A DNA stretch of 64,000 bases, from contig OENT01000082.1 of the NCBI GenBank assembly GCA_900239685.1, forward strand, positions 1 through 64,000, given 5' to 3'. The notes under the pieces were generated by a model. That model was not told the origin of the DNA. It saw only the letters and a list, made by a program, of their open reading frames with translations, and did no database searches. Numbering within the stretch: position 1 is the first letter of the stretch; every line of letters starts with the position of its first letter. This DNA is from Rotaria macrura. Its lineage: Eukaryota; Rotifera; Eurotatoria; Philodinida; Philodinidae. Positions 1-17,094 of the stretch are shown piece after piece. The position numbers were made by a program, and so were the translations under genes.

Positions 1-298
1 TGCAAAACCAACGTGGCCTTATCCATACGATTTTGAGATGATAAAAATAGAGCATCCATGGATAAATCGTTACATCATAAATGAAACAAATAGCAAGAAA
101 GATAGTAATCGCATGGTTATGCATAGCATTGCGTAATGTTCTTTTCGATAGTAATTGAAATAGTGCAAAAACCGTAGAAATTAGGGATGGAATAAGAAAC
201 ATACAAAATATCCAAAATTTAACTGCATATGGTGTTATTCCATCGTAATCAGTCAATTGATCATAAGTGTCATCAAGACTGTTATTGTCCGTGGACAT
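1..298 (-). CDS. 7TM chemoreceptor-like GPCR, N-terminal part (cut by window edge)
   Basis: An open frame reads from an ATG at 298 down to base 1 with no stop, giving the first 99 residues of a membrane protein. It aligns well with the N-terminal third of the intact receptor at 7338-8303: both have a short acidic, Asn-rich extracellular tail, a first helix beginning near the FLIPS motif, the conserved block HNHAI, and a second helix containing IYDVTIYPWML. The gene is therefore a paralogue of that receptor in the same orientation. The remaining helices lie outside the window, so whether the gene is intact is unknown. Family membership (divergent rhodopsin-like 7TM receptors, expanded and often intronless in rotifers) is inferred from the paralogue. 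Ligand unknown. Confidence 0.75.
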   Translation of the reverse strand, partial: MSTDNNSLDDTYDQLTDYDGITPYAVKFWIFCMFLIPSLISTVFALFQLLSKRTLRNAMHNHAITIFLAICFIYDVTIYPWMLYFYHLKIVWIRPRWFC

Positions 299-1017
299 TC
301 TGCTAGATTTTTTAAATGCTTAAATATAAATAAACTTAGATATGAAAAAAATAATTACAGAATTCGTGTTCTTTTTTGAATATTTTTAAAAGCAATGGTA
401 ATACAATTATTTCATAACGGAGTCAACGATACATACATACCTAAAATTGTTTTGTGTGGCCACTGAAAATTTCGTTTTGTATTAGTTCATTTATTTTTAA
501 GTTCTACTTTTAAGTCCACATCAGTGCAGTATCTAGTGATTAGTGTGACAAGAATACGTTAGAAACATGCTTTCAATATTGAAGATTTGATGTTTGCAAC
601 AGAATTTCCAGCATCACCTATACCTGCATGTAAAATGTTATTTGAATCACTCATACTGATGAAACTTGTCTATTTCATATTTTATGTAATGTCTTGAGAT
701 AAATTTTACTCGATAGCATTTTACTTCAGTGTTAAAAATATCTTAGAGTCGGACGAAAGTATGTTAAAAAATTTAAAACATTCATCTCATGGAAGTAAAG
801 CTTATGAAGAGAAACAAAAAGAAATATCTATCATGCATATCAGAAGAAAAAAACTTAGTCGAACGTCTTATTTTGAATGCTAAGCAATGACAGATGTGTA
901 AATAGAAGTATAAATAATATATTATGAGAAAAGAGAGTTTTCAAATCCATTTGACGATTACTTTTGTCCATTGCTTTTTCAATATTTTAGTATCTACTTT
1001 AAAAAAGCGGTGACAGG

Positions 1018-1045
1018 ACAATTCGCCGCGAACAATTCGTCGCAA
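1018..1045. repeat. Two-copy 14-bp tandem repeat
   Basis: The 14-base unit acaattcgccgcga is followed by acaattcgtcgcaa. Its CG content is unusual for the AT-rich surroundings. It is too short to classify. Confidence 0.45.
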
Positions 1046-2090
1046 AATTATTTTCCCGCATAGATCATCGATCGGGATGAAATTAAAGTAGAGTCTAACA
1101 GTACCGCTTATTAATACAAGACAACAATTTTAATTGAAATGAAGAGAATAATTTCCTGATTTTGCTTTGCAGTCTCTATTCTAATCTCGTAAAATTAACT
1201 TCGCATTAATTTTTCGCTCTATAACTTCAAAATAACCTTTAGAACCAAGAATAGGCTTTCTCTTCTCGCTTGAAAATTTATTAATTGTAATCATCATTTC
1301 CCGACAGAATAATTAAGTTTTTTCGTATTCACAATGTCTCTCGCCACAGTGAGAATTCATTATTTTAGTTATTTTTGAAATTAATTGTTTTACTTCATTT
1401 TTGAATATACTATTGCATTATTCAGAGTTTCGCTATTCAGGATAACGCAGTTCTCGAAACCTGATAGTTTACTCCACTAAAAATTAATTGCGGAAACTTT
1501 TTTTCGACCAAGTAAGAAAAAATGTTTGTAATCAAGAAGACACGGTTTATTCAATGAAGAAATGATGTTTTACTTAAGCCAATCAAGAAAACATACATGT
1601 GACACATCTTATTAATCTAATTACAATGCTACTAATTGATCAAGCGGCAAAATCGCCTAGCACCGAAAAAGCTGCTCAAGAAGTATTGATTGTACCGGTT
1701 TTCCTGAGAATGAGAAATTAATGAATACTACTTAGTCTAAAAACTGGATGCTATCTTAAAACTTGAATTTAACAAAAATATCATCAAATTTTCTCCTGGG
1801 TGTTAGAAATCATGACCCATATAAGAGAGACTATCGAGCTGTTGGAAATTTTCTGATTTCATCAAGTTCTCTGTAGCAAGAACAGTATCGTATAGATTAG
1901 GAAGGGCTCTAAATGAAATTGCTCGCGTAGCATTTACAACAGTCGTCACACTATTGATTTTTATTTTTCATGGTTATCGACCAAGTTAAAAAACTCAAAG
2001 AAAATGATTCCAAGACGATCATTCCGATCGTGAAAGACAGAATCTTGAACGGCCATAGAGCGACGAATTACTTCCTTTAATTTTGTCAGA

Positions 2091-2178
2091 TTTCGCCGTA
2101 ATCCGCCATACTATTTTACAAACCGTTTTGTTCGCTAGAAAACAGGTATCGTTTTCTGATATGACGGATTGCGGCGCC
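2091..2178. repeat. Imperfect inverted repeat, about 20-bp arms
   Basis: The arm at about 2091-2111 (core cgccgtaatccgccata) pairs with the arm at about 2158-2178 (core tatgacggattgcggcg), with two or three mismatches and a loop of about 45 bases. It may be a terminal or subterminal piece of a decayed transposon. No target duplication was found. Confidence 0.4.
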
Positions 2179-2387
2179 CTTATCTTCGACCTGGGATAAT
2201 AAAAGGACACACAAACTAGGGACAATCTGTTTTGAGCCCGTAATTAGTCAGAATTGAGTTCAATCGGTTTGTTTTGAGCCTTGAGTGTGACAGATTGCAA
2301 TGATATCGTATGAAAGATAAAATTCATCTACAAGTTAGACAATTGCATTGCCTAACATATGGATTAAATACTATTGGGCTATATTGA

Positions 2388-2612
2388 ATTTTTATTGTTG
2401 AATTACTGAACAATTTCTTCACGAAGAAACGAACGTGGAATTTCGTCGATAAATTTTTCAATGAAAATGACTTGCAATCGTATCTCGTACAAAACAATGT
2501 GCCTGTGAAACGTCCAGAAGAAACCAAAAAGCTGGGGAGAAAATCATGCACCGATATTCGAAGCATTGAAAATATTCTGGATGTGATTATTAAAATGAAA
2601 GTGCTTGGCTAG
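2388..2612 (+). pseudogene. Coding-like fragment, unrecognised
   Basis: A 74-codon frame lies between the stop at 2385 and the tag at 2610. It has no start codon, but its composition is protein-like: Lys/Asn/Glu-rich, with a hydrophilic stretch containing KRPEETKKLGRK followed by an amphipathic segment ending in KMKVLG. No family is recognised. It sits between inverted motifs at about 2.1 and 2.9 kb, so it may be a transposon-derived remnant or a lone exon. Confidence 0.2.
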
Positions 2613-2899
2613 TTAAGCTACATTATCAATGACATGCACGTGTCACACAAATTTCAAGGCATAAATTTTTAATTATACGATTGATACGTCGGTTCAATTT
2701 GCCTTTTACGTAGTATCTGAACCAAGTAATCTTGAAAAATTAGGTAAACGGCGTGGATGACCGTTTAAAAGCAGGACCAATTTTCTCTCGCAGTTGATGT
2801 TCTTTATATTTTACTTTTTTTAATCAAGTTTTTTCATTTATCATGATAAATAATTTTAGTGGACTCAAATCAATTGAGAACCCGTCTCAGTTCAAATTA

Positions 2900-2933
2900 C
2901 GGGTTCAAAGAGAAAATCATTCCTTTGAACCCG
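2900..2933. repeat. Hairpin with 11-bp perfect arms
   Basis: The arm cgggttcaaag (2900-2910) is the exact reverse complement of ctttgaacccg (2923-2933), with a 12-base loop. A related motif, ttgagcccgtaatt, occurs near 2232, and its inverse lies at about 2890-2905. This suggests an inverted-repeat element spanning about 2.2-2.9 kb. Confidence 0.45.
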
Positions 2934-4454
2934 AACATTTTCTACTGGATTCAAATAAAACGATATGGACTCGGCTATTGGTTAATTACAGGTTCTAAAA
3001 ACATCTCCTCCCATAAATTATGGGCTATTTGCTCCGAATACCTCAGTGAACAGCTAGAAAGTTCAATGACAGACTTGAATCATTTTTTGATTCTATGTTA
3101 TGTTCATATACTTTACAAAACAATTCATCTTAATCATTTTAAAATGTTACAAACTATTGTAATTTTCTTCTCTAGATTACTGCCGATCATAAGATGATGT
3201 TTTATCATTCCCATGATGTTCTTGAGCCGCTAGATTCATTATATTAATTAAAGAAAAGTTCTGATAATATCTTAAATCAACATCTTTTCCCATTCTCATT
3301 TGTTCTTTCTGATCGACCACTTTTTGAACTTAGTTTTCCCTCCAATTTACATGATTGGCTTCATTAGTAATTGAAAATGTTCATAGTTAATTAAAAAATC
3401 TCATGAATTTGTACACAATAAGTAACGTATCCTATTGGTGTTTGTTGCATTGATTTTCACGAAGCATACGTCGAGAGACAGTTGAAGAAATACAACATTT
3501 TTTCATATATATTCTAAACTGCACAAGAATTTGTTTAATTTCTGTTCTTTATAGGTAAATCCTTGTACACATTGCGACAATTAAAATTGATGATTTCGCA
3601 TGATTCATGAGACAAGAGCGTTTTGATATTGTAATAAAGTTGTGGAAACTTCAGTTGACACACTAACACCTCGATGACATCCGTTGGAATGAATTGAAGA
3701 TTCATTCAACTTTAAATTGAATTAGTTATTTTTAAAGTTTTCAAAGAACTTCGAATTCTATTGAATCTAACGAATTGTTTGAATATAATTTCAATTTCCA
3801 ACCATACAACATTTATTCGAAAGTCTCTAGTTGTCGAGATCATTGAAAGAAAACATCTCCATCATTCCTCGAATCCATTGTATCTTCTTGAGCACAAAGC
3901 TAGTTTCTCATATTCAAGTCTTAACATTAAATTATTCTATGAAATTCGCGGGACTTTCTTCCCTAGGATTCCTAAAAACTGAATATAACACAATGAACTT
4001 TGGATGCAAGCCTATGCACTGAGTTAATTGTACTGATTTCCCTTGCCACTAAAATAGTTACTAGATGGGAATTTGTATCAATAAACAGCACGTTTGTAGT
4101 ACACCCAGAAAATAATATAATGAAATAGATATGAAAAAAAGTTATTCTTGCAATAAGAGTATCAGAGCTATATTGAGCATACGTTTTGAATAAGTTAACC
4201 GATCAGAAATGAGAATAGTTTGAGTTTTCAAAAAGCAGGATGATTGGAACGTCATCTATTTCTCAAATTGACCACGTTGAAATAATCATTTTATCGGAAA
4301 ACAAATCTCATACTATGTTTTCCTTCCAAACACTTCGGTAAAACAGTATTACAATGATACAATCCAATAGAAAATATGAAATAGTATAAAAAACAAAAGT
4401 GAGTATCGCAATGGATGCTATCATTTTCAGTAAATCTCATCAGCGAAAAATCCC

Positions 4455-4790
4455 GTGTCCGACCTATTAATCGTAGGAAGTGTGTCTCCGTTGATTTCTC
4501 AGTTGAGATAATAATATTGTCGAACTAAATCATATGAAAGTCATCGAAAATATTCTCACAACATGAAAAGAGAACACACTGACCATATTATAGATAAGAC
4601 AACAGAGAACAGGTAAAATTAATAGTAAATTATGAACAAACAAACGAGACCATTTTGTTCGTATCCATCTATCGTGAAAGCTAAGAATACTTCTTTCGAT
4701 TGTGATCCATGAGAAGCTTACTGTCTGAGCACAATGAAAGTCTCCATTGAGAAGTATGCGCAACATTCGCAAGAAATAAGTGTTTCATTG
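4455..4790 (-). pseudogene. 7TM receptor pseudogene with internal deletion
   Basis: This is a degraded paralogue of the receptor at 7338-8303. The frame at 4530-4772 aligns with its third and fourth helices: TIERSILSFHDRW here versus TIERHILIFHDRW there, followed by a shared RLFVHNLLLILPVL / RLLVHYLPLILLAL segment. A second block at about 4470-4500 matches the intact gene's C-terminal coding DNA (tcgtaggaagtgtgtctccg versus tcgtaggatgtgtctccg). In the intact gene these blocks are about 350 bases further apart, so helices 5-7 have been deleted. The N-terminal part is not recognisable. The copy cannot encode a seven-helix receptor. Confidence 0.75.
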
Positions 4791-7337
4791 CTGTTTTTTA
4801 GTATGATCAAAACGATTGGCTATTAACTGTGTAAACTCGAAACAATATTATATTTACCGATTATGTGAAAGAATTATAGAATGATCGCTGACACTTTTGT
4901 AGGATCAAAACGTGACATCTAACGCATATTGATCGGCTATGAAATGAATGCTAATTCGGTTGACTAGGAAGCGCAATCTATGTAGAAATCAATGCTAGAG
5001 TTCTTGATTAAAATGAAGTATAACAATGTGAATTTATACTTTAAGAAATACGAATTGACGAAAATATTGTTGCTTTTATTTCTAATTTTTGATAGAAAAG
5101 CATAGTAAATACAAAATATCATGTAGATTATGCTTACTTGAACTCTTTATACTTATAGATAAGTTTCTATGATACACAATGACAGGAAAACCACCATGAA
5201 CCCGTGTTTCTTTCTAAGTCACGGTATGAGCTATGAAAACGACGGTGCACTAAATAACTATTACATAAAAGTAACATATACAGAACCAAAGAATGGAAAT
5301 TTTAATACTTTAATCATTATCATTACGTCGGATCTATTCGAATTCACCAACAGAAAGTCCATACTCTTACAGAGTAGGGATTCTTCTGACTTCAGTAAAA
5401 CTAATCACAAATCATATATATTTGGGTCACAACGAACCTCTTATGAATATAATCGATTTTTTTTAAAGTTAATCATTTTCGAACTATTAATTATTTCGAA
5501 ATTTATAAATAAAGGATGGCAACTTTCATCATCTGTCCCATTCATTGGTTGTTTGAAGAATAGTTAAGAAAAATTTGCCAAGGGCAGTCGATATATATAT
5601 ATATAGGAAAGATCTTGTTTCATAGATCTGAACTCGTCCTTCGAAGTTTTCGTTAGGATTGGTAAAACGAAAAAAATGGTCTTCGGCATTTTGAAAATTT
5701 CATTTTCACCATAGGATTTCAACATAGACTGTCGATGTAAGATAATGATAATGTGACGAAAGTGATTAAACGTAGACATATATTGAAAATTTATTGAGAA
5801 TACCAGAATGCTCGTTTTATTCTTTAAAAACACATTTACAGTAATTACTTAATAAAACTGTGTTGGTATAGACTAATTTTTCAGTTTTATTTCACATTCT
5901 CATGAACTGCAACTGATAATGTGTATCGTATCTTGACGAGAGAAAATTGCGCACAAAAGAAAATTTTCAAGCTGTCTCACAAAATGTTAGACACACATTC
6001 CGAGATTTCACAACTTAATTTTCACTAAATAGAACGTACGGATACGATTTGCGCAGATGAAGTAAATAGAAAAACGTTAAATGGTTCTTTACACAGTGTA
6101 AGTTTTTCTAAATTCTCTGTAATGGATCTAAACTTAAAGAGAATGATGCGAATAATGATTCGGTCGAATTCTTCGTCCTACGATCGATGAAAAAAATATT
6201 TGTGAAAATTTTATCATACATTCATACATCAGCAAAAACCCTATTGTTTAGAACACGAAAATATCTCGTATGTTGGTAGAAAGATTCATTTTCTATTATT
6301 TGACTGCATCGACACTAGGAGATCCACCTGCATTTTGTTTGTAAAAAAAGATCATTTTACCGATTGTTCGAAGATTATATGTTTTTGAATAAAAGTGGAA
6401 CAAATTTTCTTTCTAAGCAATTGCTGTAACTAATTGTCAGTACTTGAGAGACTAGGCAAGATAAAGAATTGATTCTGTAGGATAATATCGGTTTCAACTA
6501 TAGTTTTTATTCATGCGTAGATTATCATGTTAAGATGGTGTTCATGAGGAGGACGATGAAGATTAATATGATGATCATCAAAGATACTTTCAAGCTCAAT
6601 TCTCAATCCTGAGAATTCTCAACTAAAATCTATTTCTTGATAGAACTAACCAACAGAAAGAGTAATTCATGATTTGTTTGTCTTTTCTATAACACTTAAC
6701 GAAGTTTTTCCCTGAACATGACTGGTTTTCGCAAAGATAAATGATTAAAATGGAAACAGTATTAAAAAGATGAATAATTTCATTCGATGGATTCATTTTT
6801 ATTGACTACCACTCTCACAATAGATAAAGAACCATATAATCGATATACTAATATACTGACTGCGTTTTCATCAAATATCTTAGTATTTGCTTTTTGCATC
6901 GATATAATTCTCTTAATAGTAATGAATACTTGACCTCGGCTACATGTAAAATAATATGTACTTCTTCGATTATGAAGAGCTAGGGACGACCAAGAAGACA
7001 TTCTCAATTGGAAGCAAGTAAAAATCTCGATCATCGAAGACGTGTTGGGTGATGAATCATATGAGATACAACTTTTGGATTTTACGCAAACTTTTTCTCT
7101 TTTTCTTATGTTACAACTATGTGAATCTTTTGATTCCAATTTGTCGTCGAATGTTATTCAGAGCTTTCGTTTTGGTTCGACTTCGATCAATGAAGTTCTT
7201 GACAGGGCCTCGTTCTGGATCGTCATTAAAAGGGATTTCATTTAAATTGTATTCTAACGACACATGGTAAAAGATAACTACAAAATAATTTTCATAAGCA
7301 AGCTAATATTTTTGATACATGTTGCTTTTGCTTTAGT
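4791..7337. other. No supported gene
   Basis: Open frames here (for example 5169-5567 plus, 6780-7139 minus, 7049-7270 plus) have no recognisable domain, no splice support and overlap one another on opposite strands. A (TA)n stretch lies at about 5592-5607. The 7049-7270 plus frame carries a hydrophobic segment followed by a basic tail and could be a receptor remnant, but this is not supported. Confidence 0.4.
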
Positions 7338-8303
7338 CTATAAAATTGGAACAACAACAGCTCTTGGTCGAATGCATAATCGTAGGATGTGTCTCCGTTC
7401 GTTTCTCAGTTGAGGCAGTGATACTGCAGAAACGATGGGACAAATAAGTATCGTGCAGTAGTTCAAGAATAATGCGTATTCCGTAAATTTCGAGTTTATA
7501 TATTGGGCTTTACCACATATATCGAGTAGATTTATAAGTGTCAATGGAAAAGCGAATATCAGATAAATAATTGCGACAGTCAATAGTTGCAATGTCATTT
7601 TCCACTGTTTTCGCCATTTCAATGATTGACCTACGCGATGCTTTTGCCAATGGATACGTATCAATAAACCAATACTGAATCCGACAATTATTAAATTTGG
7701 TGAGATTTGATGAACTATCGTATCGTATGTGTAGAGTACGAACGATTCAAATAAACATGGGTCGGCACAAATCATATAGAAGTCGTCGAAAATATTCTTA
7801 CAAGGTGGAAAGAATATTGTAACAATATAATAGATGAAACAATAGAGAGCAAGTAAAATCAATGGTAGATAATGAACAAGCAAACGTCGCCGTTTTGTTA
7901 CTACCCATCTATCGTGAAAGATAAGAATATGTCTTTCGATTGTGGCCCATGCAAATAGAATCGTTTGAGTATAGTAAAGTCCCCAATCAATGAATACCCA
8001 CAAAGTACAAAACAAAGGAGGTCTCTTCCATGTAGTCTTTTGATAATAAAAATGAAGCATCCATGGATAAATAGTTACATCATAAATTAAACCGATAAAA
8101 AGAAATATAATGATTGCATGATTATGAATAGCATGACGTAGGATGCGATTCGACAAAAGATAATAGAGTGCAAAAATGGAACAGATAATCGATGGAATGA
8201 GAAAGATAAGATAAAGCCAAAATCTGACCTCAATCGGTATTGATTCATTATAATAAAGGAACGGGCTTTTTGTGTTATTGAAACTATGATAGTCATCGTA
8301 CAT
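7338..8303 (-). CDS. 7TM chemoreceptor-like GPCR, intact and intronless
   Basis: A single uninterrupted frame of 321 residues. The protein has a short Asn/Ser-rich extracellular N-terminus (about 1-28) and seven hydrophobic segments. Helix 1 lies near LIFLIPSIICSIFALYYL, helix 2 includes IYDVTIYPWML, and helix 3 ends in ATIERHILIFHDRW, where ERH takes the place of the rhodopsin-family DRY motif. Helix 4 is near LPLILLALYCFIYYIV, helix 6 near VAIIYLIFAFPLTLINLL and helix 7 contains CPIVSAVSLPQ in place of NPxxY. A Cys in the second extracellular loop could form the usual disulfide. It is a divergent rhodopsin-like receptor presumably at the plasma membrane. Two paralogues (1-298 and a pseudogene at about 4.5 kb) lie on the same strand, so this is a small tandem array. 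Ligand unknown; a chemosensory role is inferred only from family behaviour. Confidence 0.85.
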   Translation of the reverse strand: MYDDYHSFNNTKSPFLYYNESIPIEVRFWLYLIFLIPSIICSIFALYYLLSNRILRHAIHNHAIIIFLFIGLIYDVTIYPWMLHFYYQKTTWKRPPLFCTLWVFIDWGLYYTQTILFAWATIERHILIFHDRWVVTKRRRLLVHYLPLILLALYCFIYYIVTIFFPPCKNIFDDFYMICADPCLFESFVLYTYDTIVHQISPNLIIVGFSIGLLIRIHWQKHRVGQSLKWRKQWKMTLQLLTVAIIYLIFAFPLTLINLLDICGKAQYINSKFTEYALFLNYCTILICPIVSAVSLPQLRNERRHILRLCIRPRAVVVPIL

Positions 8304-11165
8304 GATGTTAGAAAAGAAGAATATTCGAAGGAATAGTGATATATAAATATATATGAATTTTTTTTTAACTTTTGATTAGTGATTCAAGTGATGATCAAAA
8401 TAATAATTCATAATAATCCGTATACATATATAATATGTTGAATAAATTTGAATACCAATGAGTGTTCTTGAATGCTTAAAATCAGCACTAAATTTGTTTT
8501 ATTCTAAATACAAAAAAATGCTTGAAGGTGTTCAATTGATATTCTATAATCAAGATAGATTATTCACATATATTAAAACGGTTCATGTCAAAGTTCTATT
8601 CGCTAGTTGAGAAATACAAAACAATTCATCCTGATCCTTCTTCATTATACTCATTTAACAGAAACGAGTTGATGTGAGGCTTCGATAATACTCGTTTTTT
8701 GAAATCAATACTATGAATATGCATTATTACTACTTATTGATTGTATACGAAGTCCTTTACTCAAAAGAGAAAGAATAAAAACTAATCTTGCTAAGAACTC
8801 TTACTTGAAAAACTATGCATCGTGAAGAAAACACATAGAATAGAGGAGGATGCCAGGATAAACTTGATTGAAAACCTCGTTCATTTTACTAGTGAAAAAT
8901 GACAGATGGAGCATAGAAAAAGATCGATCGTAAATATTGAGCTACATGACGTTTTTCAAATTTTATCTGACTGTTATCGATCGTTGTTTGCTATTATCAG
9001 ACTTCTAAGAGAGACAAACGACTCGCTAAATATACGAAGTATTCATGAAAAAAGGGAACAAGAAATAATTGAAAGTTATTACCATAGAAAGAGACCTATA
9101 GCCCATAAGTCTAGATGTCATAAATCATTCATTTGAGCTCTCCCATAAATCTATTAAACAATGAAGAATGTAAAAAAATCAAGTTGCTCAAGCCTAATGT
9201 ACTGGAATAGACTTTTGTAGAAAGTAAGAACAAAGACCTAAATTAAAAGAGTCAATTATTAAATAAATCAATCTATTAACGTTAATTAATAATAGTTTAA
9301 TAAACTAAACATCAGAAGAAGATTCAGTTCTAGACACAACTAATACAAGCTACTTCTAACAATGTATTCGTGTTACACACTTAGAACAGAATACGAATTA
9401 CCATGCAGCAACACTTTCCTTGATTTGGCTATTTTAATCATTCAAAACATAATTTAAGATAACCTTAAGTGTGATACACACATATCACTTACTTTAAACT
9501 TTGGAAAGCACTTTTTTCTTTTGAGTTCTATGTTTCAACTAGACAACATTTATTTTATTTATTTTTATGCTTGTCTTGTAGACTTCAATTACTATCTCTC
9601 TCCCTATATATATATAATAATATATTGCAGTGGAATCTGAAAAGCACTCGCATAATAATGGACAGTCTTTTTCAATTTCGTATCGATGTGTATTACAAAA
9701 CAATAATCTTTATATTTTTTTGTTTTATATTTTCTAAATGTATCCGTCATTATCGTTACTAAAGTTTCTTGTAGAGAGAGTAACTATTGCTGTTGCTCCA
9801 CTCGTTCTTCCCATTTGCCACATAATGATTTTTCACATGGATCGATACATTTTACTCGTTGATTTGATATATACAGTATCTTAGCGAACTGTATAAATAT
9901 TTTGGTCAAAATTAAGAAAATTTTATTTCATTGATGATAATAATTCATTTAGATAGACCGAAAACAATTCTCATATCCACTAGAAGATGAATATTTAATT
10001 CAACTCGTGTCTGATTTTCTCGATTGGTATTTGATTGGAGCAGTACGGGAACTGCTAGGTAATTATATGGATCAACAGCACTTGTTGAAAATACAATTCT
10101 TGAAAACTCATTAATAATACTAAAATTCACAACAATATAATATTAGCGTTTAGCAATCTTTTTTTTAGCATCGAAGTAAGTTTACCTGCATTGAATTTTG
10201 TACACATAGCTTTGTCATATTAAACATATAGACAAACATCGATAAAAGTAATCGACATCTACTATCGCAGCATGAGGACTAGTCGAATTCATGTTGTACA
10301 GTTTGAATAGATAAGTCAAAAGAAAAAAAATGATTACCGAATTCTTAGTCAAAGTTAAGTTTCTATTGCACTCACAAATACCATACTGAATTCTGTGAAC
10401 ACCGGCATGAAAGTACGTTTCTACGAATTCAATAAATAAAATCGAATCATAGGATCATACATGAATAAGAGAACTATAAACGAGACATCAATAGAGAACG
10501 TATATTTCGTTTGATAGTAGTAAGTTTGTACATAAGTATTCTTTCTTTCATTTCTCTTTTAGACGTGGATCATTTGAACAGTAAGACTTGTATAAATCAT
10601 TGCTTTTTGCAGAAGTTATTCGACGGACGATTGATACATAGAAACCACCGATTAACTCAAGAATAGCCAATGAACACTCCCAAAATTGTCAAATGATTCT
10701 CTAGAGAATATAGTATATCACAATAGAAAAATGGGCGTTTGCCTGTTTATGCATCACTGATAGGTTTCCTGTTTCAAGAGTATCAAAAGAGACGACTCAA
10801 CATTTTTCTCATCGAAGTGAAATTCGTCTTCGTATAACTGACTAACACAGTAGTTCGGTTAGTTGATTTGTTTTCTTGATTTTTTTATACGTGCAAATCG
10901 AAAATAATTCAGATATACAAGAAAAAAAATGCATCAGCGAAAGAATTGAAATGCTGATACAAAATAAATAAACAGTTATAAACACTCTCACGTTTTTATC
11001 GACCATCCACTAGAGAAAAAAACAATTATGAAGTACAACGAGAAGAAGACAACTCAATGTTCATCTTGTAGGTGTATTACGAAGTCGAAATAAAATAAAA
11101 ATGGCTTGACATGTATTTATGGATGTTGTTACTCTTTTCGTTTCAAGTCGTTTGAATCCTTATGG
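8304..11165. other. No supported gene
   Basis: The receptor's upstream flank and the SRP54 downstream flank. Short frames at 8906-9136 (plus), 9571-9762 (plus) and 9945-10130 (minus) have no recognisable domain or splice context. A short (TA)n lies near 9607. Confidence 0.4.
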
Positions 11166-16177
<5,012 letters not shown>

Positions 16178-17094
16178 TCAATGAGAAATCGCTCGATAAA
16201 AAATATTATATGGTTTAGACATGTGGCTCCAATGTTGCTCAAGTAATTTATCAAGTGTTAAAGTATTTTCAATCGGTATATCATCAGTATTTTTAATGAA
16301 CCATTGGAATTCGTGTTCGATAAATGTCGAACTTTGTTGTTCAAGTTTCATTCTTGTATTAATAAATTTCGATAAATGATTTATAGTTGCATTTAATGGT
16401 GTTAAAATTTTTCTTGTTGTATATACATTCAGATGATTTAAAGGTTTAAGTTGTAATTCAATATCATTAATTGTTGGTGTTGAACCAGCTGATGATGATG
16501 ATTCGGATATACGTTTCTTCTTTTTATCTTTAGTATGTTGTTCATCATCTGATGATAAACTTGCACGTATTGGTTTTTTCGAATATTTATTTCTATTATT
16601 AATTAATACATCATCATTATCATTACGTATAGGAAACAATTTTGATATTAATGCATCAATATTTTGATCACGACGTAAACATCGTTTTGATATTAATTTT
16701 TTCCGGCATGTTGGACATTCTTTATTTCCACTACGTAATGCTGTTTCAATACAATCACAGCAAAAACGATGTAAACATTCTTTTGTTGTACGTGTGTTAC
16801 GTAGAAGATCAAGACATATTGGACATGTTAATTCACTTTGTAATGATTTTGGACTTATTAGTAATTCTTCATCCAGCAATAATTCATGCGGTTTACGTTG
16901 TTGTTCATAGGGTGTTAAATCCCACGTTAAACCAGTTTTAAAACCAGAGGAATTGTTTGCTGTGTCTGATGAGTTCATTTGCGAGGAGTTCGAAACGTTT
17001 GTACTTGTCGAACGACTAGAATGGTTCGATGAAAAATAACAAACAACTATATACGTAACGAAAACGGAACTAGGTAGAAAACTACTTACATCAT
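16178..17094 (-). CDS. RNF2: E3 ubiquitin ligase RING1/RING2 (Polycomb PRC1 core)
   Basis: This is the catalytic subunit of Polycomb repressive complex 1, which monoubiquitinates histone H2A in the nucleus. The main exon is 17015-16178. I join it to a five-base coding exon (ATG AT, 17094-17090) across a 74-base GT-AG intron, giving 280 residues; Met15 (16978) is the alternative start. Residues 33-65 match the family's N-terminal arm ([10 protein letters not shown], then SPKSLQSEL). A C3HC4 RING follows with C66, C69, C82, H84, C87, C90, C102 and C105, including [10 protein letters not shown] and [14 protein letters not shown] Ser/Lys-rich linker leads to a C-terminal RAWUL domain starting near DIELQLKPL and containing [12 protein letters not shown]. 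The protein is shorter than the vertebrate homologues (about 336) because of the linker. The gene ends 141 bases before the SRP54 ATG on the same strand. Confidence 0.93.

Larger units (their letters stand above)
299..4440. other. Gene-poor region with degenerate repeats
   Basis: No convincing gene is seen. The region is AT-rich and its open frames are short and lack splice support. It contains a short tandem repeat near 1018, an imperfect inverted repeat at 2091-2178, a coding-like fragment at 2388-2612 and a perfect-stem hairpin at 2900-2933. These may all be parts of one decayed element. Confidence 0.5.

Noticed and set aside
5169-5567. 132-codon plus-strand frame
   Set aside because: No recognisable motif, no splice context and composition like the AT-rich flanks.
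6780-7139. 119-codon minus frame overlapping plus frames at 7042-7270
   Set aside because: Overlapping frames on both strands, none with a domain. A faint receptor-like hydrophobic plus basic pattern in the plus frame was too weak to call.
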